64,000 nucleotides of DNA. Origin: Bradyrhizobium sp. ISRA464. Its GTDB lineage: Bacteria > Pseudomonadota > Alphaproteobacteria > Rhizobiales > Xanthobacteraceae. Position numbers and translations under genes: made by a program. Positions 1-12,343 of this stretch are shown here, in pieces; within the stretch, counting starts at the first letter, position 1; every line of letters begins with the position of its first letter. The stretch spans positions 8,012,501 to 8,076,500 of the forward strand of contig NZ_CP094526.1 of NCBI RefSeq assembly GCF_029910095.1, read 5' to 3'. Under the pieces are notes generated by a model. It was not told the origin of the DNA, did no database searches, and worked only from the letters and a program-made list of their open reading frames with translations.

Positions 1-57
1 GCAGCCTTCGCTTTAGTCGGGCTCGCCTAGCCGTAGCTGGCATCAGCCAGCGAAGGC

Positions 58-133
58 TGGTGGAGCCAGACGGGATCGAACCGACGACCTCATGCTTGCA
101 AAGCACGCGCTCTCCCAGCTGAGCTATGGCCCC
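58..133 (-). tRNA. tRNA-Ala (anticodon UGC)
   Basis: The reverse complement folds as a 76-nt tRNA. The acceptor arms GGGGCCA and TGGCTCC pair throughout with one G-U. The anticodon loop reads CTTTGCAAG, giving UGC. The T arm carries GGTTCGATCC, and the CCA end is encoded at 58-60. It is the second tRNA of a 16S-Ile-Ala-23S spacer read leftward; the 23S gene would begin beyond position 1. Confidence 0.97.
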
Positions 134-169
134 GTAACCAGAAGACGAATGCTCCGCACTCGATCAAAG

Positions 170-246
170 TGGTGGGCCTGGGAAGACTTGAACTTCCGAC
201 CTCACGCTTATCAAGCGCGCGCTCTAACCAACTGAGCTACAAGCCC
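170..246 (-). tRNA. tRNA-Ile (anticodon GAU)
   Basis: A 77-nt tRNA on the minus strand. The acceptor arms GGGCTTG and CAGGCCC pair, the anticodon loop reads TTGATAA (GAU), the T arm has GTTCAAGTC, and CCA is encoded at 170-172. It lies between 16S and tRNA-Ala, the standard order in bacterial rRNA operon spacers. Confidence 0.97.
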
Positions 247-483
247 CTAACGCTCATCTCTCGCGAGATGTCGGAGCCAGCTGGCGCGCAATCGGCTCGC
301 GCCGATGCATCGCTCAAGCGCTCAGCCCCTGGCGCGTGTTCGTCCGCGAAGAAAGAGAAACGAAGACGGCGAAATCCCGCCAATGGAGCTCAATGATCTT
401 GTGATCGATTGGCCCCTGAATGTTTCTAAAACGATCCGATAGATTGCTGCTGCAATAGGATTGCGTGAGCGATCTGAAGGATC

Positions 484-1979
<1,496 letters not shown>

Positions 1980-2402
1980 GGACTTGAAACCTTGAACCGG
2001 CTGATCACAACGTTTGACGAGGTCCCACCATTCTTCGCCGGCCGAAGCCGGCAAGCTGCCCACGATTCACATCGCTGGCAGCGATGGTGTAACCTTTAAA
2101 ACGTGTACCGCCGAAGTCTTTCGTCCACTCTCGAAAGATGAAAGCCGAAGCCTTCAAGTATTCCGAGAGACGCAAGGACTCCGCCGTCCACGTTTCTCTT
2201 TCTTCATCTTCACTTGTCAAACAGCCCGGGATCTAGAGACCCCACACCCTATAGGGTGGTTCCGCCCCCAGCAACCGACGGTGAACCCCAGCCGACCTAT
2301 ACTAAGTCGACCGTTGCGTCACTCATCGAAGTGAGGAACATCAAGGGCGCGAATGCTTGCCTTGGCCCCGAGGGCCAATGCAGCGCCGCGCTCAGTGGGT
2401 GC
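1980..2402 (-). other. rRNA operon leader (non-coding)
   Basis: About 420 nt between the predicted rRNA promoter and mature 16S, transcribed leftward as precursor leader. Short ORFs here have no ribosome-binding sites or family resemblance and are taken as spurious. The stretch from the promoter rightward to the M23 gene (2433-2837) also shows no supported gene. Confidence 0.75.
2215..2225 (-). promoter_or_regulatory. boxA-like antitermination element
   Basis: Reads GCTGTTTGACA on the minus strand in the 16S leader, followed by an A/G-rich run. It resembles the NusB/NusE boxA (TGCTCTTTGACA type) usually found in this position of rRNA leaders. The assignment rests on similarity and place only. 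Confidence 0.45.
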
Positions 2403-2432
2403 CTTATAGGCCGGCCCCTTCCGGCTTGTCAA
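2403..2432 (-). promoter_or_regulatory. rRNA operon promoter
   Basis: On the minus strand TTGACA (2427-2432) is followed after 18 nt by TATAAG (2403-2408). This is a near-consensus housekeeping promoter pointing at the 16S gene, with an expected start near 2396. The spacer is GC-rich, as in growth-regulated rRNA promoters. No other box of equal quality was seen in the leader. Confidence 0.75.
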
Positions 2433-2837
2433 CGCCCATTGTCAGAAAATCGTCGCACGACGACGAACTTTTTTCAGATGCGGAAAAGTCCCTGATTTTT
2501 GGGGACCTTACGCCGCACTTGAGCCACAATCCTGCGACGTTCTGACTATGGTTATGCACTGAACCGCGCGAAACCAGTGGGGGCTCGAGCGGTTTTTTCC
2601 GGGGGAGCTGGCGATTTCTCCATGAACCCGTCGCCTCTCCTCTTCACGGTCGAGCAACTTCGAGAGATCTGCACACCATTGACGTTCGAGATCACGGCTA
2701 GCTAATGGCCATCATCTCCAGGACTTCGATGTGTGGAGCTCGCCACGCTGCCGCAATCGCTCTCTAAAGGGCAAAGACGGAAGACGAGGACGAGCCGGGG
2801 TCTATCGAATGTTGGTGGAATTTGGGGGGACACTGGG

Positions 2838-4904
2838 TTGAGCCAACGGGCGTCACGCGGCAGCGGCTATGGGCGCGAGACCGGGATGATCGATCTCGGC
2901 CACGAACCGCCGCTTTCCGTCGACGGTACCGAGGCTGCGGTGATCGATCGCCGCCGTGTCTCCGTTCAATGGTTCAGCGGCACGATTCTGACTGGACTAT
3001 GTGGCGCGGCCCTCATCGGCGGCGCCGTTTTTGCGTCGCTCGACGGCGAGATGACATTCGCCAAGGTGCCCGAGCGCGTCGAAAGCGCGCTGCGCGGCGC
3101 TCTCGGCGCCAATGATCGCGTGGTCAGCCTGCACAAGGGCGATCGCTTGCCGCCACCGAGCGATTCATCCGCCTCCCGCATCCTGATGCGTGTCTCGACC
3201 GTGACCCGCGTCGGCAATCGCGACGTGATGCGGGTGCGGCCCTTTATCCGCATTTCCGGCAATCTCGCGATGACCACGAGCGATCTGTCGGCGAAGGTCC
3301 CGCCGTTCAACGCGCAGCGCCTGCTGGCCGACGTCGGCACCGACACGCCGGCCACGGCCGAGGACCCCAACAATCCCGAAGCCGTCGAGCCCGACGCCGA
3401 GGTCTCTTTCATCACCAAGGATCTGGGCAGCGTGCTGCCGAAGGCGAAGCTCGCCGCCGTCGTCCCGCTCGACGATGTTCTGATGCGGGTGCGCGACGCC
3501 GCCAACTGGCACGGCTCCGGCAGATCGGTGCGTTACACGCTTGCCAATGCCGCGGCCGATGCGACCGGCGCCTCGGACATGAGAATGGCCTACGCCACCG
3601 AGGGCAACGTCTCCGATCCCTATGCGGGCTTCGAGACCCGCGTGGTGCCGGAAAACGTCACCCTGCTGCCGAAGACCAAGGAGCAAGCCACCGGCGGCAA
3701 TCCGGTCGGCGAGCGGGTTCACGTCGTCAAGAAGGGCGACACCATCGTCTCGATCCTGCGCGACCAGGGCGCGACGCCCGAGGAAGCCAAGGCGATCGCC
3801 GCGAATCTCGGTCCGCGCGGCCGCGACGGCGGCCTGAAGGAAGGCCAGAAGGTGCGGATCCTGATGGCGCCGGCCGCCCCGGGACCGGGCGTGCGGCTGC
3901 AGCCCTGGCGCGTGATCGTCGCCAACGATTCGGTCATCGAAGCCGTGGCCGCGCTGTCCGACATGGGCAAATACGTCGCCGTCGACGTGCAGAGCATGAA
4001 CACGGTCACCGACACCGCTGACAATTCCAGCGACGACGACGATGAGGATGATGGCAGCGGCGTGCGGCTCTATCAGAGCATTTACGAGACTGCGCTGCGC
4101 AACAAGGTGCCGCCGACCGTCATCGAGGACATGGTCCGAATCTACTCCTACGACGTCGACTTCCAGCGCAAGGTGCAGCCCGGCGATTCCTTCGACGTGT
4201 TCTATGCCGGCGAGGACGAAGGCACGACGAGCACCGACAAGACCGAGGTGCTCTATGCCGCACTGACGGTGGGCGGCGAGACCAAGAAATATTACCGCTT
4301 CCAGAGTTCCGACGACGGACTGGTCGACTACTATGACGAGACCGGAAAGAGCGCGAAGAAGTTCCTGGTGCGCAAACCGGTCAACAACGCGATCATGCGC
4401 TCGGGCTTCGGCGCTCGGCGCCACCCGATCCTCGGCTATGTGAAGATGCACACCGGCGTCGACTGGGCAACCGCCTACGGTACGCCGATCTTCGCCTCCG
4501 GCAACGGCGTGGTCGAGAAGGCCGGGCTCGAGGGCGGCTATGGCAAGTATATCCGGATCAAGCACGCCAACGGCTACGAGACCGCCTACGGCCATTTGTC
4601 GGCCTTCGCCAAGGGCATGGAGGTCGGCAAGAAGGTGCGGCAGGGCCAGGTCATCGGCTTCGTCGGCTCGACCGGTCAGTCGACCGGTCCCCACGTTCAC
4701 TACGAAATCCTGGTCAACGGCCGCTTCGTCGATCCAATGCGCGTGAAACTGCCGCGCGGCCGTTCGCTGGAAGGCCCGATGCTGGCGGCCTTCGAAAAGG
4801 AGCGCGACCGGATCGACGCCCAGATGAACAGCCGCGGCAGCGCGCGCATCGTCTCCGACGCCACCGGCAGCGCCCCGATGGCGCGGTCCACCAGCAACCG
4901 CTGA
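2838..4904 (+). CDS. M23 family metallopeptidase with LysM-like domain
   Basis: Predicted periplasmic peptidoglycan endopeptidase or endopeptidase activator anchored in the inner membrane. With the TTG start at 2838 (G-rich Shine-Dalgarno seven bases upstream) it has 688 residues. There is one transmembrane segment near 45-67 (GTILTGLCGAALIGGAVF) and a LysM-like stretch near 294-342 (HVVKKGDTIVSIL). A C-terminal M23 domain follows, with zinc ligands H538 and D542 (MHTGVDWA) and the HxH pair H619/H621 (PHVHYE). The frame is open upstream to a GTG at 2733, but that part is unlike M23 proteins; an ATG at 2886 is another option. The family is clear; the cut bond is not known. Confidence 0.9.
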   Translation: MSQRASRGSGYGRETGMIDLGHEPPLSVDGTEAAVIDRRRVSVQWFSGTILTGLCGAALIGGAVFASLDGEMTFAKVPERVESALRGALGANDRVVSLHKGDRLPPPSDSSASRILMRVSTVTRVGNRDVMRVRPFIRISGNLAMTTSDLSAKVPPFNAQRLLADVGTDTPATAEDPNNPEAVEPDAEVSFITKDLGSVLPKAKLAAVVPLDDVLMRVRDAANWHGSGRSVRYTLANAAADATGASDMRMAYATEGNVSDPYAGFETRVVPENVTLLPKTKEQATGGNPVGERVHVVKKGDTIVSILRDQGATPEEAKAIAANLGPRGRDGGLKEGQKVRILMAPAAPGPGVRLQPWRVIVANDSVIEAVAALSDMGKYVAVDVQSMNTVTDTADNSSDDDDEDDGSGVRLYQSIYETALRNKVPPTVIEDMVRIYSYDVDFQRKVQPGDSFDVFYAGEDEGTTSTDKTEVLYAALTVGGETKKYYRFQSSDDGLVDYYDETGKSAKKFLVRKPVNNAIMRSGFGARRHPILGYVKMHTGVDWATAYGTPIFASGNGVVEKAGLEGGYGKYIRIKHANGYETAYGHLSAFAKGMEVGKKVRQGQVIGFVGSTGQSTGPHVHYEILVNGRFVDPMRVKLPRGRSLEGPMLAAFEKERDRIDAQMNSRGSARIVSDATGSAPMARSTSNR

Positions 4905-5038
4905 TCGTTCCCCCGGGGCCACACGGGCCGCCTGACCACGCCGCTGCGCTCCCTCTGGCGGCTGATTGCCGCGTCGAAACGCCCGCCGCCGGAGGCCCTG
5001 GCGGCGGCGATTTCCGCCAAATTTCGTGGAACAAGACC

Positions 5039-5064
5039 GGAACCCGAACGGCGGTCGTCCAGTT
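5039..5064 (+). promoter_or_regulatory. possible EcfG (general stress) promoter
   Basis: GGAAC at 5039-5043 is followed after 17 nt by AGTT at 5061-5064. The alphaproteobacterial EcfG consensus is GGAAC, 16-17 nt, CGTT, so this has one mismatch. A start about seven bases on would leave a short leader ahead of the ATG at 5098. A second GGAAC at 5028 lacks a matching -10. Confidence 0.35.
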
Positions 5065-5097
5065 GATTCGCAGGTGAAACCTCCAGTGGAGGGTGTC

Positions 5098-5460
5098 ATG
5101 GAGAACTGGACGAACGCAAAGCTGTGTGACGTCGCGAACCTGATCCTCGGGGCGATTCTTTTCCTGTCGCCGTGGCTGTTCAAGTTCGACGGCGGAACGG
5201 TTTCCACCAACGCCCATATCGTCGGCATTGTCATGGTGATCCTTGCGATCGCCGCGCTTGCGGCATTTGCGGTCTGGGAGGAGTGGCTGAACCTCATCGT
5301 CGGGCTTTGGGCGCTGGTCTCGCCGTGGGTCCTTGGCTTCCAGGGAAGCACTACCCCGATGACCGTGCACGTGGTCATCGGCATCGCAGTCGCGATCCTT
5401 GCGGCGATCGAGCTCTGGGTAATGTCCCAGCATCCGCCCCGGCTCACGACGCACAGCTGA
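5098..5460 (+). CDS. SPW repeat membrane protein
   Basis: 120-residue integral membrane protein with two internal repeats, each with the signature SPW (LFLSPWLF near 24 and LVSPWVLGF near 77). Four hydrophobic segments fit the SPW-repeat family (PF03779), whose function is unknown. The ATG at 5098 is chosen because TGGAGGG lies just upstream; the open frame runs back to 4966 but that part is shadow-like. A perfect hairpin follows the stop. A possible stress promoter precedes it. Confidence 0.85.
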   Translation: MENWTNAKLCDVANLILGAILFLSPWLFKFDGGTVSTNAHIVGIVMVILAIAALAAFAVWEEWLNLIVGLWALVSPWVLGFQGSTTPMTVHVVIGIAVAILAAIELWVMSQHPPRLTTHS

Positions 5461-5480
5461 GGCATTGAACTCATGCATCC

Positions 5481-5511
5481 TTACCCGCCGGCCGGGATGG
5501 CCGGCGGGTAA
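5481..5511 (+). terminator. 13-bp perfect hairpin after the SPW gene
   Basis: Arms TTACCCGCCGGCC (5481-5493) and GGCCGGCGGGTAA (5499-5511) enclose a 5-nt loop. It sits 20 nt past the SPW stop. There is no T run, so it may be a terminator or an mRNA end-stabilising structure. Confidence 0.6.
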
Positions 5512-5544
5512 TGGCGTCTCTGTGCCCAATGAGGATTTGCAACC

Positions 5545-5802
5545 ATGACCCGGCTCACCCGCGACGACGTGTTGAAGGCCGTCGGCTACGCCGACGATGT
5601 CACGATCGCCAAGATCATCGCCTCCGGCGCAACCGTCACCGAGCTCGCCGAAGCCAAGGCTTGGCTCGCCAATGACGAGCCGTTGATGAACGCCGGCAAG
5701 CCGCTCGCGACCGGGCGCGCTCGCGAGCTGGTCGATATCCTTTCCGAACTCGAGCCCAGCGAGGACGATGATCCCGCTTTGCCGAGCCCCCCGCAGGAAT
5801 GA
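5545..5802 (+). CDS. small hypothetical protein (85 aa)
   Basis: Not recognised. A soluble 85-residue protein with an acidic tail (SELEPSEDDDPALPSPP). Residues 1-60 look helical and alternate charged and hydrophobic residues, and TRDDVLKAVGYADDVTIAKI resembles a small helical DNA- or protein-binding fold, but no motif is decisive. The ATG at 5545 follows the hairpin after SPW; upstream GAGGATTTGCAACC gives a moderate ribosome-binding site. It converges with the membrane protein gene on the other strand, four bases away. Confidence 0.65.
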   Translation: MTRLTRDDVLKAVGYADDVTIAKIIASGATVTELAEAKAWLANDEPLMNAGKPLATGRARELVDILSELEPSEDDDPALPSPPQE

Positions 5803-5806
5803 CCGC

Positions 5807-6217
5807 CTACGGCGCGAGGCTTGCGCACACCAGGAACACGATTCCGATTGCGGTCAATCCGAAGGCGACTGCCGCGAGCGGCAGCAACATGTCGATCGTG
5901 GCATGGGTGCTGTTGAGCGTGCTGCCCCAGACCGCGAAATCGGCAGCGCGCCATTCGCGGAATGGGACCGTCTGCTGATGCGCTTCATGCGGACGACGAT
6001 GTTTTCGCCAGATCAGCGATAGCAGCCACGGCAGCAGCACCGCGACAAACAGCAGCACACTGACCATCGCAAGCGAAAGCTCGATATCGTTCTTGCGATC
6101 GAACAGGAGCCACGCCGCGAGCGCAAACCATGCAACCAGGCCGGTGGCCAGGCCATAGACATACGGGTGGAGCTCGTCATAGACGGGCCGGTTATGGGCG
6201 GTAAGTTCCCTGCTCAT
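5807..6217 (-). CDS. hypothetical membrane protein (136 aa)
   Basis: Not recognised. Three hydrophobic segments are visible: near 21-39 (GLATGLVAWFALAAWLLF), 44-70 (LAMVSVLLFVAVLLPWLL) and 110-135 (LLPLAAVAFGLTAIGIVFLV), with a basic loop (WRKHRRPHEAHQ) after the second. The ATG at 6217 (MSRELTAHNRP) is chosen over the longer frame to 6325 because AGAGGAAGG lies eight bases upstream. Confidence 0.7.
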   Translation of the reverse strand: MSRELTAHNRPVYDELHPYVYGLATGLVAWFALAAWLLFDRKNDIELSLAMVSVLLFVAVLLPWLLSLIWRKHRRPHEAHQQTVPFREWRAADFAVWGSTLNSTHATIDMLLPLAAVAFGLTAIGIVFLVCASLAP

Positions 6218-6458
6218 CAGATACACCTTCCTCTGAGAGGGATCGGCGGCGCGGTTTCGCGCAACGACGCGAGCACCCGGCCAATTCTGTTTTCGGGGGC
6301 AGCACAGTGGGTGTTGCCGCGCCAACCGATCATGAATGGGAAACGGCCGCCGTCCGCCCGCGTTTCATTAAAAAACTTGGCGGCCCATAAGGAACCGCCG
6401 CGCGCGTGCGTAAGACTGCCCGACATCGGGAGATACACCGAAGAATCGCGCGGCGTCG

Positions 6459-6490
6459 CTCGATGCAGCCTATCGCTAGGCTGCATCGAG
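6459..6490 (-). terminator. intrinsic-type terminator of clpB
   Basis: A perfect 14-bp stem, CTCGATGCAGCCTA with TAGGCTGCATCGAG, and a TCGC loop, 13 nt beyond the clpB stop. No long T run follows on the minus strand. Position and perfection make termination or 3'-end protection likely. Confidence 0.65.
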
Positions 6491-6503
6491 ATTGGCGAGG
6501 TGA

Positions 6504-9155
<2,652 letters not shown>

Positions 9156-9355
9156 TCGTTTTCCCTCGGCCTGCCATCGTCACCCCTCAGGCATGACAAC
9201 GGCATCTTCATTGGGTTTCCGCGGGCCGCATCGACGTTCCTCAATCGGCCTCTGGTCGTCGCCATCATTTCTTAGGCTTGCCGCAGATGTGGGCACTTGG
9301 TTCCAAAACGGAAGAGCCACAGCTCGCGATTTTGCCCGGCGGTTACAATCGCGTG

Positions 9356-9922
9356 TCAGCGCCGCACGATGGCGACAAGGTAGCGGCAGGGCTGAGCACT
9401 CTCATTACGGAAGACGATGTCCGATGGCGGTCCGAGCTCGATACGGTCGCCCGCGGCAAGCTCGTGACGAGCCGCCCCCTCCATCAGGGTGAGGCGGCCG
9501 TCGATGACCCAGACCACCTGACGGATCAGGTGATAGGCGCTGGCGGGAAAGCCGACCTCCTGCCTGGCAGGAAGCTCGATCTCGACCAGTTCCAGCGGAT
9601 TGGCAGGATGCAGGAACACCTGCCGCCGCAGATAGGCCGCCTTCGGATCGCGCCAGACGGGTTGATCCTTGGCGCGCTGCAGGCGGGAACCTTCTGACAC
9701 CGCCGGCTCGAATAGCGCGGCTATGGTCAGACCATAGGCCGTCGCGATCCGCGACAGCGTCGCCGCCGTCGGGCTCGCCTCGGCCCGCTCGATCTTGCTG
9801 AGCATGGCCTTGGACACGCCGGCCCGTCCGGCCAGTTCCGCCAGCGACCAGCCACGGCCCTCCCGTTCGGCACGGACCCGCCTCCCGAGAGCCTCATCAG
9901 CCTTGTCTTCTATAATTGACAT
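9356..9922 (-). CDS. XRE-family regulator with C-terminal cupin
   Basis: 188 residues: an N-terminal helix-turn-helix (13-67, LGRRVRAEREGRGWSLAELA and GVSKAMLSKIERAEASPTAA) joined to a C-terminal cupin domain (about 105-185, DGRLTLMEGAARHELAAGDR). This layout is a common transcription-regulator family in which the cupin senses a small ligand; the ligand here is unknown. The start is the ATG at 9922. The gene is divergent from the GNAT gene, 57 bp away, so it probably regulates that gene and itself; a GACA-ATA-TGTC dyad lies across its own start. Confidence 0.9.
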   Translation of the reverse strand: MSIIEDKADEALGRRVRAEREGRGWSLAELAGRAGVSKAMLSKIERAEASPTAATLSRIATAYGLTIAALFEPAVSEGSRLQRAKDQPVWRDPKAAYLRRQVFLHPANPLELVEIELPARQEVGFPASAYHLIRQVVWVIDGRLTLMEGAARHELAAGDRIELGPPSDIVFRNESAQPCRYLVAIVRR

Positions 9923-9979
9923 ATTGTCTTATATAGTAAACGATCGGTTCGTTCAAGAGGCCCGATTGAGGAACCTAAG

Positions 9980-10495
9980 ATGACTATCCGCCCAGCTACC
10001 GAGCACGACATTCCCGCGATCACCGCGATCTACAACGAGGCGGTCGCCAACTCGAACGCGGTCTGGACGGAGAAGCAGGACACCGAGGCCGAACGGCTGG
10101 CGTGGATGAAGGCGAGACAAGCGCTCGGCTACCCGGTGCTGGTCGCCGCCGAGGGATCGACGGTCCTCGGCTACGGCACATTCGGCGACTTCCGGGCCTG
10201 GCCGGGCTACCGCTACAGCGTCGAGCACAGCGTCTATATCCATGCCGACCATCGCGGCCGTGGGCTCGGGCGCCTCATCGTTGACGAACTGGTGGCGGCC
10301 GCAACCGTGCTCGGCAAGCACGTCCTGATCGCCGGGATCGACGGCGGCAATCAGGCCTCGCTCCGGCTGCATGCTGCGATGGGCTTCGTCGAGGTGGCGC
10401 GCATGCCGGAGATCGGACGCAAGTTCGGCCGCTGGCTGGATCTCGTGTTCATGCAGCGGACCCTCGACACACCCGGAGCGCCGCGCGCCGACTAG
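9980..10495 (+). CDS. GNAT N-acetyltransferase, phosphinothricin acetyltransferase-like
   Basis: 171 residues with the GNAT acetyl-CoA loop (VYIHADHRGRGLGRLIVDEL, near 88-107). The start IRPATEHDIPAITAIYNEAV and the NSNAVWTEKQDT motif are typical of the Pat/Bar/MddA family, which acetylates phosphinothricin or methionine sulfoximine and similar glutamate analogues. The C-terminal block GFVEVARMPEIGRKFGRWLD also fits. The true substrate cannot be read from sequence. It is divergent from the XRE-cupin regulator. Confidence 0.88.
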   Translation: MTIRPATEHDIPAITAIYNEAVANSNAVWTEKQDTEAERLAWMKARQALGYPVLVAAEGSTVLGYGTFGDFRAWPGYRYSVEHSVYIHADHRGRGLGRLIVDELVAAATVLGKHVLIAGIDGGNQASLRLHAAMGFVEVARMPEIGRKFGRWLDLVFMQRTLDTPGAPRAD

Positions 10496-10551
10496 CTGCC
10501 TTCCTGTTCCCGGAGGTTCTCCTCGCGCGTCAAACAAGTTAGAGGGGGCGG

Positions 10552-11343
10552 ATGGACAACACACGCACCTCCTCCGCCAGGATCGCCGGCATCTACCGTT
10601 ACCCCGTCAAAGGCCTCACGCCGGAGCCCTTGCCCCGCGCGGAGCTAAGGGCCGGCCAGACGCTGCGATCCGACCGCCGCTATGCGATCGAGAACGGTCC
10701 GAGCGGCTTCGATCCGGCGGCACCGAAGTGGCTGCCGAAACCGCATTTCCTGATGCTGCAGCGGGACGAGTGGCTGGCGCCGCTGCGTGCCCATTTCGAC
10801 GACGACAGCCACGTGCTGACGCTGCGCCGGGACGGCGCGATGGTGGCCCAGGGCGACCTCGAGACCGCCGCAGGGCGCGCGGCAATCGAGCGCTATTTCG
10901 CCGGTCACCATGCCGGCGTGATCAAGGGACCGCCCAGAGTGCTGGCGAGCCCTGGCCACAGCTTCTCCGACGTCGCGCGCAAGGTGGTCTCGATCATCAA
11001 TCTCGCGAGCCTGCGCGCCATCGAGAACCTGGTGCAGGCGCCGGTTCATCCCTTGCGCTTTCGCGCCAATCTCTATGTCGAGGGCTGGCCTGCCTGGCAT
11101 GAGGCGGGCCTGCTCGACCAGACCATCGCGATCGGCAGCGCGCGGGCCAAGATAGTGAAGCGCATCACCCGCTGCGCCGCGGTCAATGTCGATCCCGAGA
11201 CCGGCGTGCGCGACCTCATGATCCCGCAGACTTTGATGCAGCGCTTCGGCAACAATGAGTGCGGCGTCTATGCCGAGATCATTGCCGACGGCAGCGTCGC
11301 GGTGAATGACACGATCGCCGCCGAGCAGTCGACGCTGGTGTAG
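10552..11343 (+). CDS. MOSC domain protein
   Basis: 263 residues. The N-terminal beta-barrel (RIAGIYRYPVKGLTPEPLPR) and a C-terminal MOSC core (KRITRCAAVNVDPETGVRDL, with the conserved Cys near 206) are those of molybdenum-cofactor sulfurase C-terminal-like proteins, such as the YiiM/YcbX groups. They bind molybdopterin and reduce N-hydroxylated compounds or act in cofactor handling. The ATG at 10552 has GAGGGGGCGG directly upstream. It stands just after the GNAT gene in the same direction, with 56 bp between. Confidence 0.88.
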   Translation: MDNTRTSSARIAGIYRYPVKGLTPEPLPRAELRAGQTLRSDRRYAIENGPSGFDPAAPKWLPKPHFLMLQRDEWLAPLRAHFDDDSHVLTLRRDGAMVAQGDLETAAGRAAIERYFAGHHAGVIKGPPRVLASPGHSFSDVARKVVSIINLASLRAIENLVQAPVHPLRFRANLYVEGWPAWHEAGLLDQTIAIGSARAKIVKRITRCAAVNVDPETGVRDLMIPQTLMQRFGNNECGVYAEIIADGSVAVNDTIAAEQSTLV

Positions 11344-11362
11344 GTACGTCTCGTAGTCGCGT

Positions 11363-11443
11363 AGGATGGGTAGAGCGTAGCGAAACCCATCACTTTAGCC
11401 CCGAGACGCTGACGGTGGGTTTCGCTTCGCTCTACCCACCCTA
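11363..11443. repeat. palindromic intergenic repeat (GGGTAGAGCG...GCGAAACCC type)
   Basis: Inverted arms TAGGATGGGTAGAGCGTAGC (11363-11382) and GCTTCGCTCTACCCACCCTA (11424-11443). The same core recurs as a half unit near 23,840-23,865 and, with a changed sequence, at 43,101-43,181. It lies between the convergent MOSC and CHAP genes, so it may serve as a two-way terminator. Confidence 0.8.
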
Positions 11444-11463
11444 TTCCGGCTCGCAATGAGCGT

Positions 11464-12111
11464 TCAATTCGTGGGCATCACGTAGGCATAGATCCGGCCG
11501 CGCGACACCGGCGCCTCGCGGACACGGTTGCCGTTGTTGCCCGAGATCATGATCGGATTGCCCTTTGCGTCGATGCCGGTGATGATGCCGACATGACCGC
11601 CGCCGCGGCGGCTCATGACCGCGATGGCGCCGACCTGCGGACCCGAAACGCGCTGGCCGTATTTGGCGAACGAACTTGCCATGTCGGAGCCAGTGCCACG
11701 ATAGCCCGACTCCTTCAGCACCATGTTCATGAAGCGCGCGCACCACAGGCTCGCGCGGCCGGTCGGATTGCCGCCGAGATAGCGGCGTGCCTCGGCGACG
11801 AGGCCCGACGAACCGAAGCTGCCTTTCTCCGTCACGCCGCCCGTGTTCGGCACCACGCTGGCATTGGCGTCGGCGAGATCGTGGGCCCGCATCCGTGCGA
11901 CGCCGCGCTCCCAGCGCGAGAGGCGCGTTGCATGGCGATAGTGACGATGGGCGTAGTGGCGCGCATGATCGCCGGCATGGGCCGAATGCGCGTGACGTGA
12001 ATGGTGGGGGCGGGCGGAAGCTGGAGCGGCGGAAACGACGGCGAGAGTGAGCGAACCAAGAGCCAGCGCTAAAAGACGAAGCGACCGGCAATACGCAAGC
12101 AACTGAATCAT
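11464..12111 (-). CDS. secreted CHAP/NlpC-like protein (TIGR02594 type)
   Basis: 215 residues. A signal-peptide-like N-terminus (LLALALGSLTLAVVSAAPASA) is followed by a His-rich linker (about 38-63) and a C-terminal Cys/His peptidase fold. The likely catalytic Cys is in SLWCARFMN and the His in GGGHVGIITG, as in the TIGR02594/CHAP amidase group. A role in cell-wall turnover outside the inner membrane is likely. The ATG at 12111 (MIQLLAYCRS) is chosen because AGAGGATC lies upstream and the longer frame would bury the signal peptide. Confidence 0.82.
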   Translation of the reverse strand: MIQLLAYCRSLRLLALALGSLTLAVVSAAPASARPHHSRHAHSAHAGDHARHYAHRHYRHATRLSRWERGVARMRAHDLADANASVVPNTGGVTEKGSFGSSGLVAEARRYLGGNPTGRASLWCARFMNMVLKESGYRGTGSDMASSFAKYGQRVSGPQVGAIAVMSRRGGGHVGIITGIDAKGNPIMISGNNGNRVREAPVSRGRIYAYVMPTN

Positions 12112-12343
12112 ATTTTCACGAGATCCTCTGTAGTACCCCCAATCCCCATCGCGTTCCCTGCGGAACACGGCGGGGCTTTGAAAAATCGAGATGTGGCGAG
12201 AGGAAGGCTTCTTGCGGCGCTGCGGAAACGATTTCTGGGTTATTCCGCGCAAATTCCACGACGAAAAAAGAATCGGAGCTGCCGCATTGCGGCCCAGGAA
12301 ATTAATTGCAAATCTGGGGCCGGCCCACGAGAAGGAATTTCAA

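Noticed and set aside
3165..5474. A 769-residue frame antisense to the M23 gene
   Set aside because: Rich in Arg/Gly/Ala/His with no family pattern, and it mirrors a well-supported gene; high GC content leaves antisense frames open.
9156..9330. RpoH heat-shock promoter upstream of clpB
   Set aside because: A CCCACAT bit resembles a -10, but no matching -35 lies at a proper distance.
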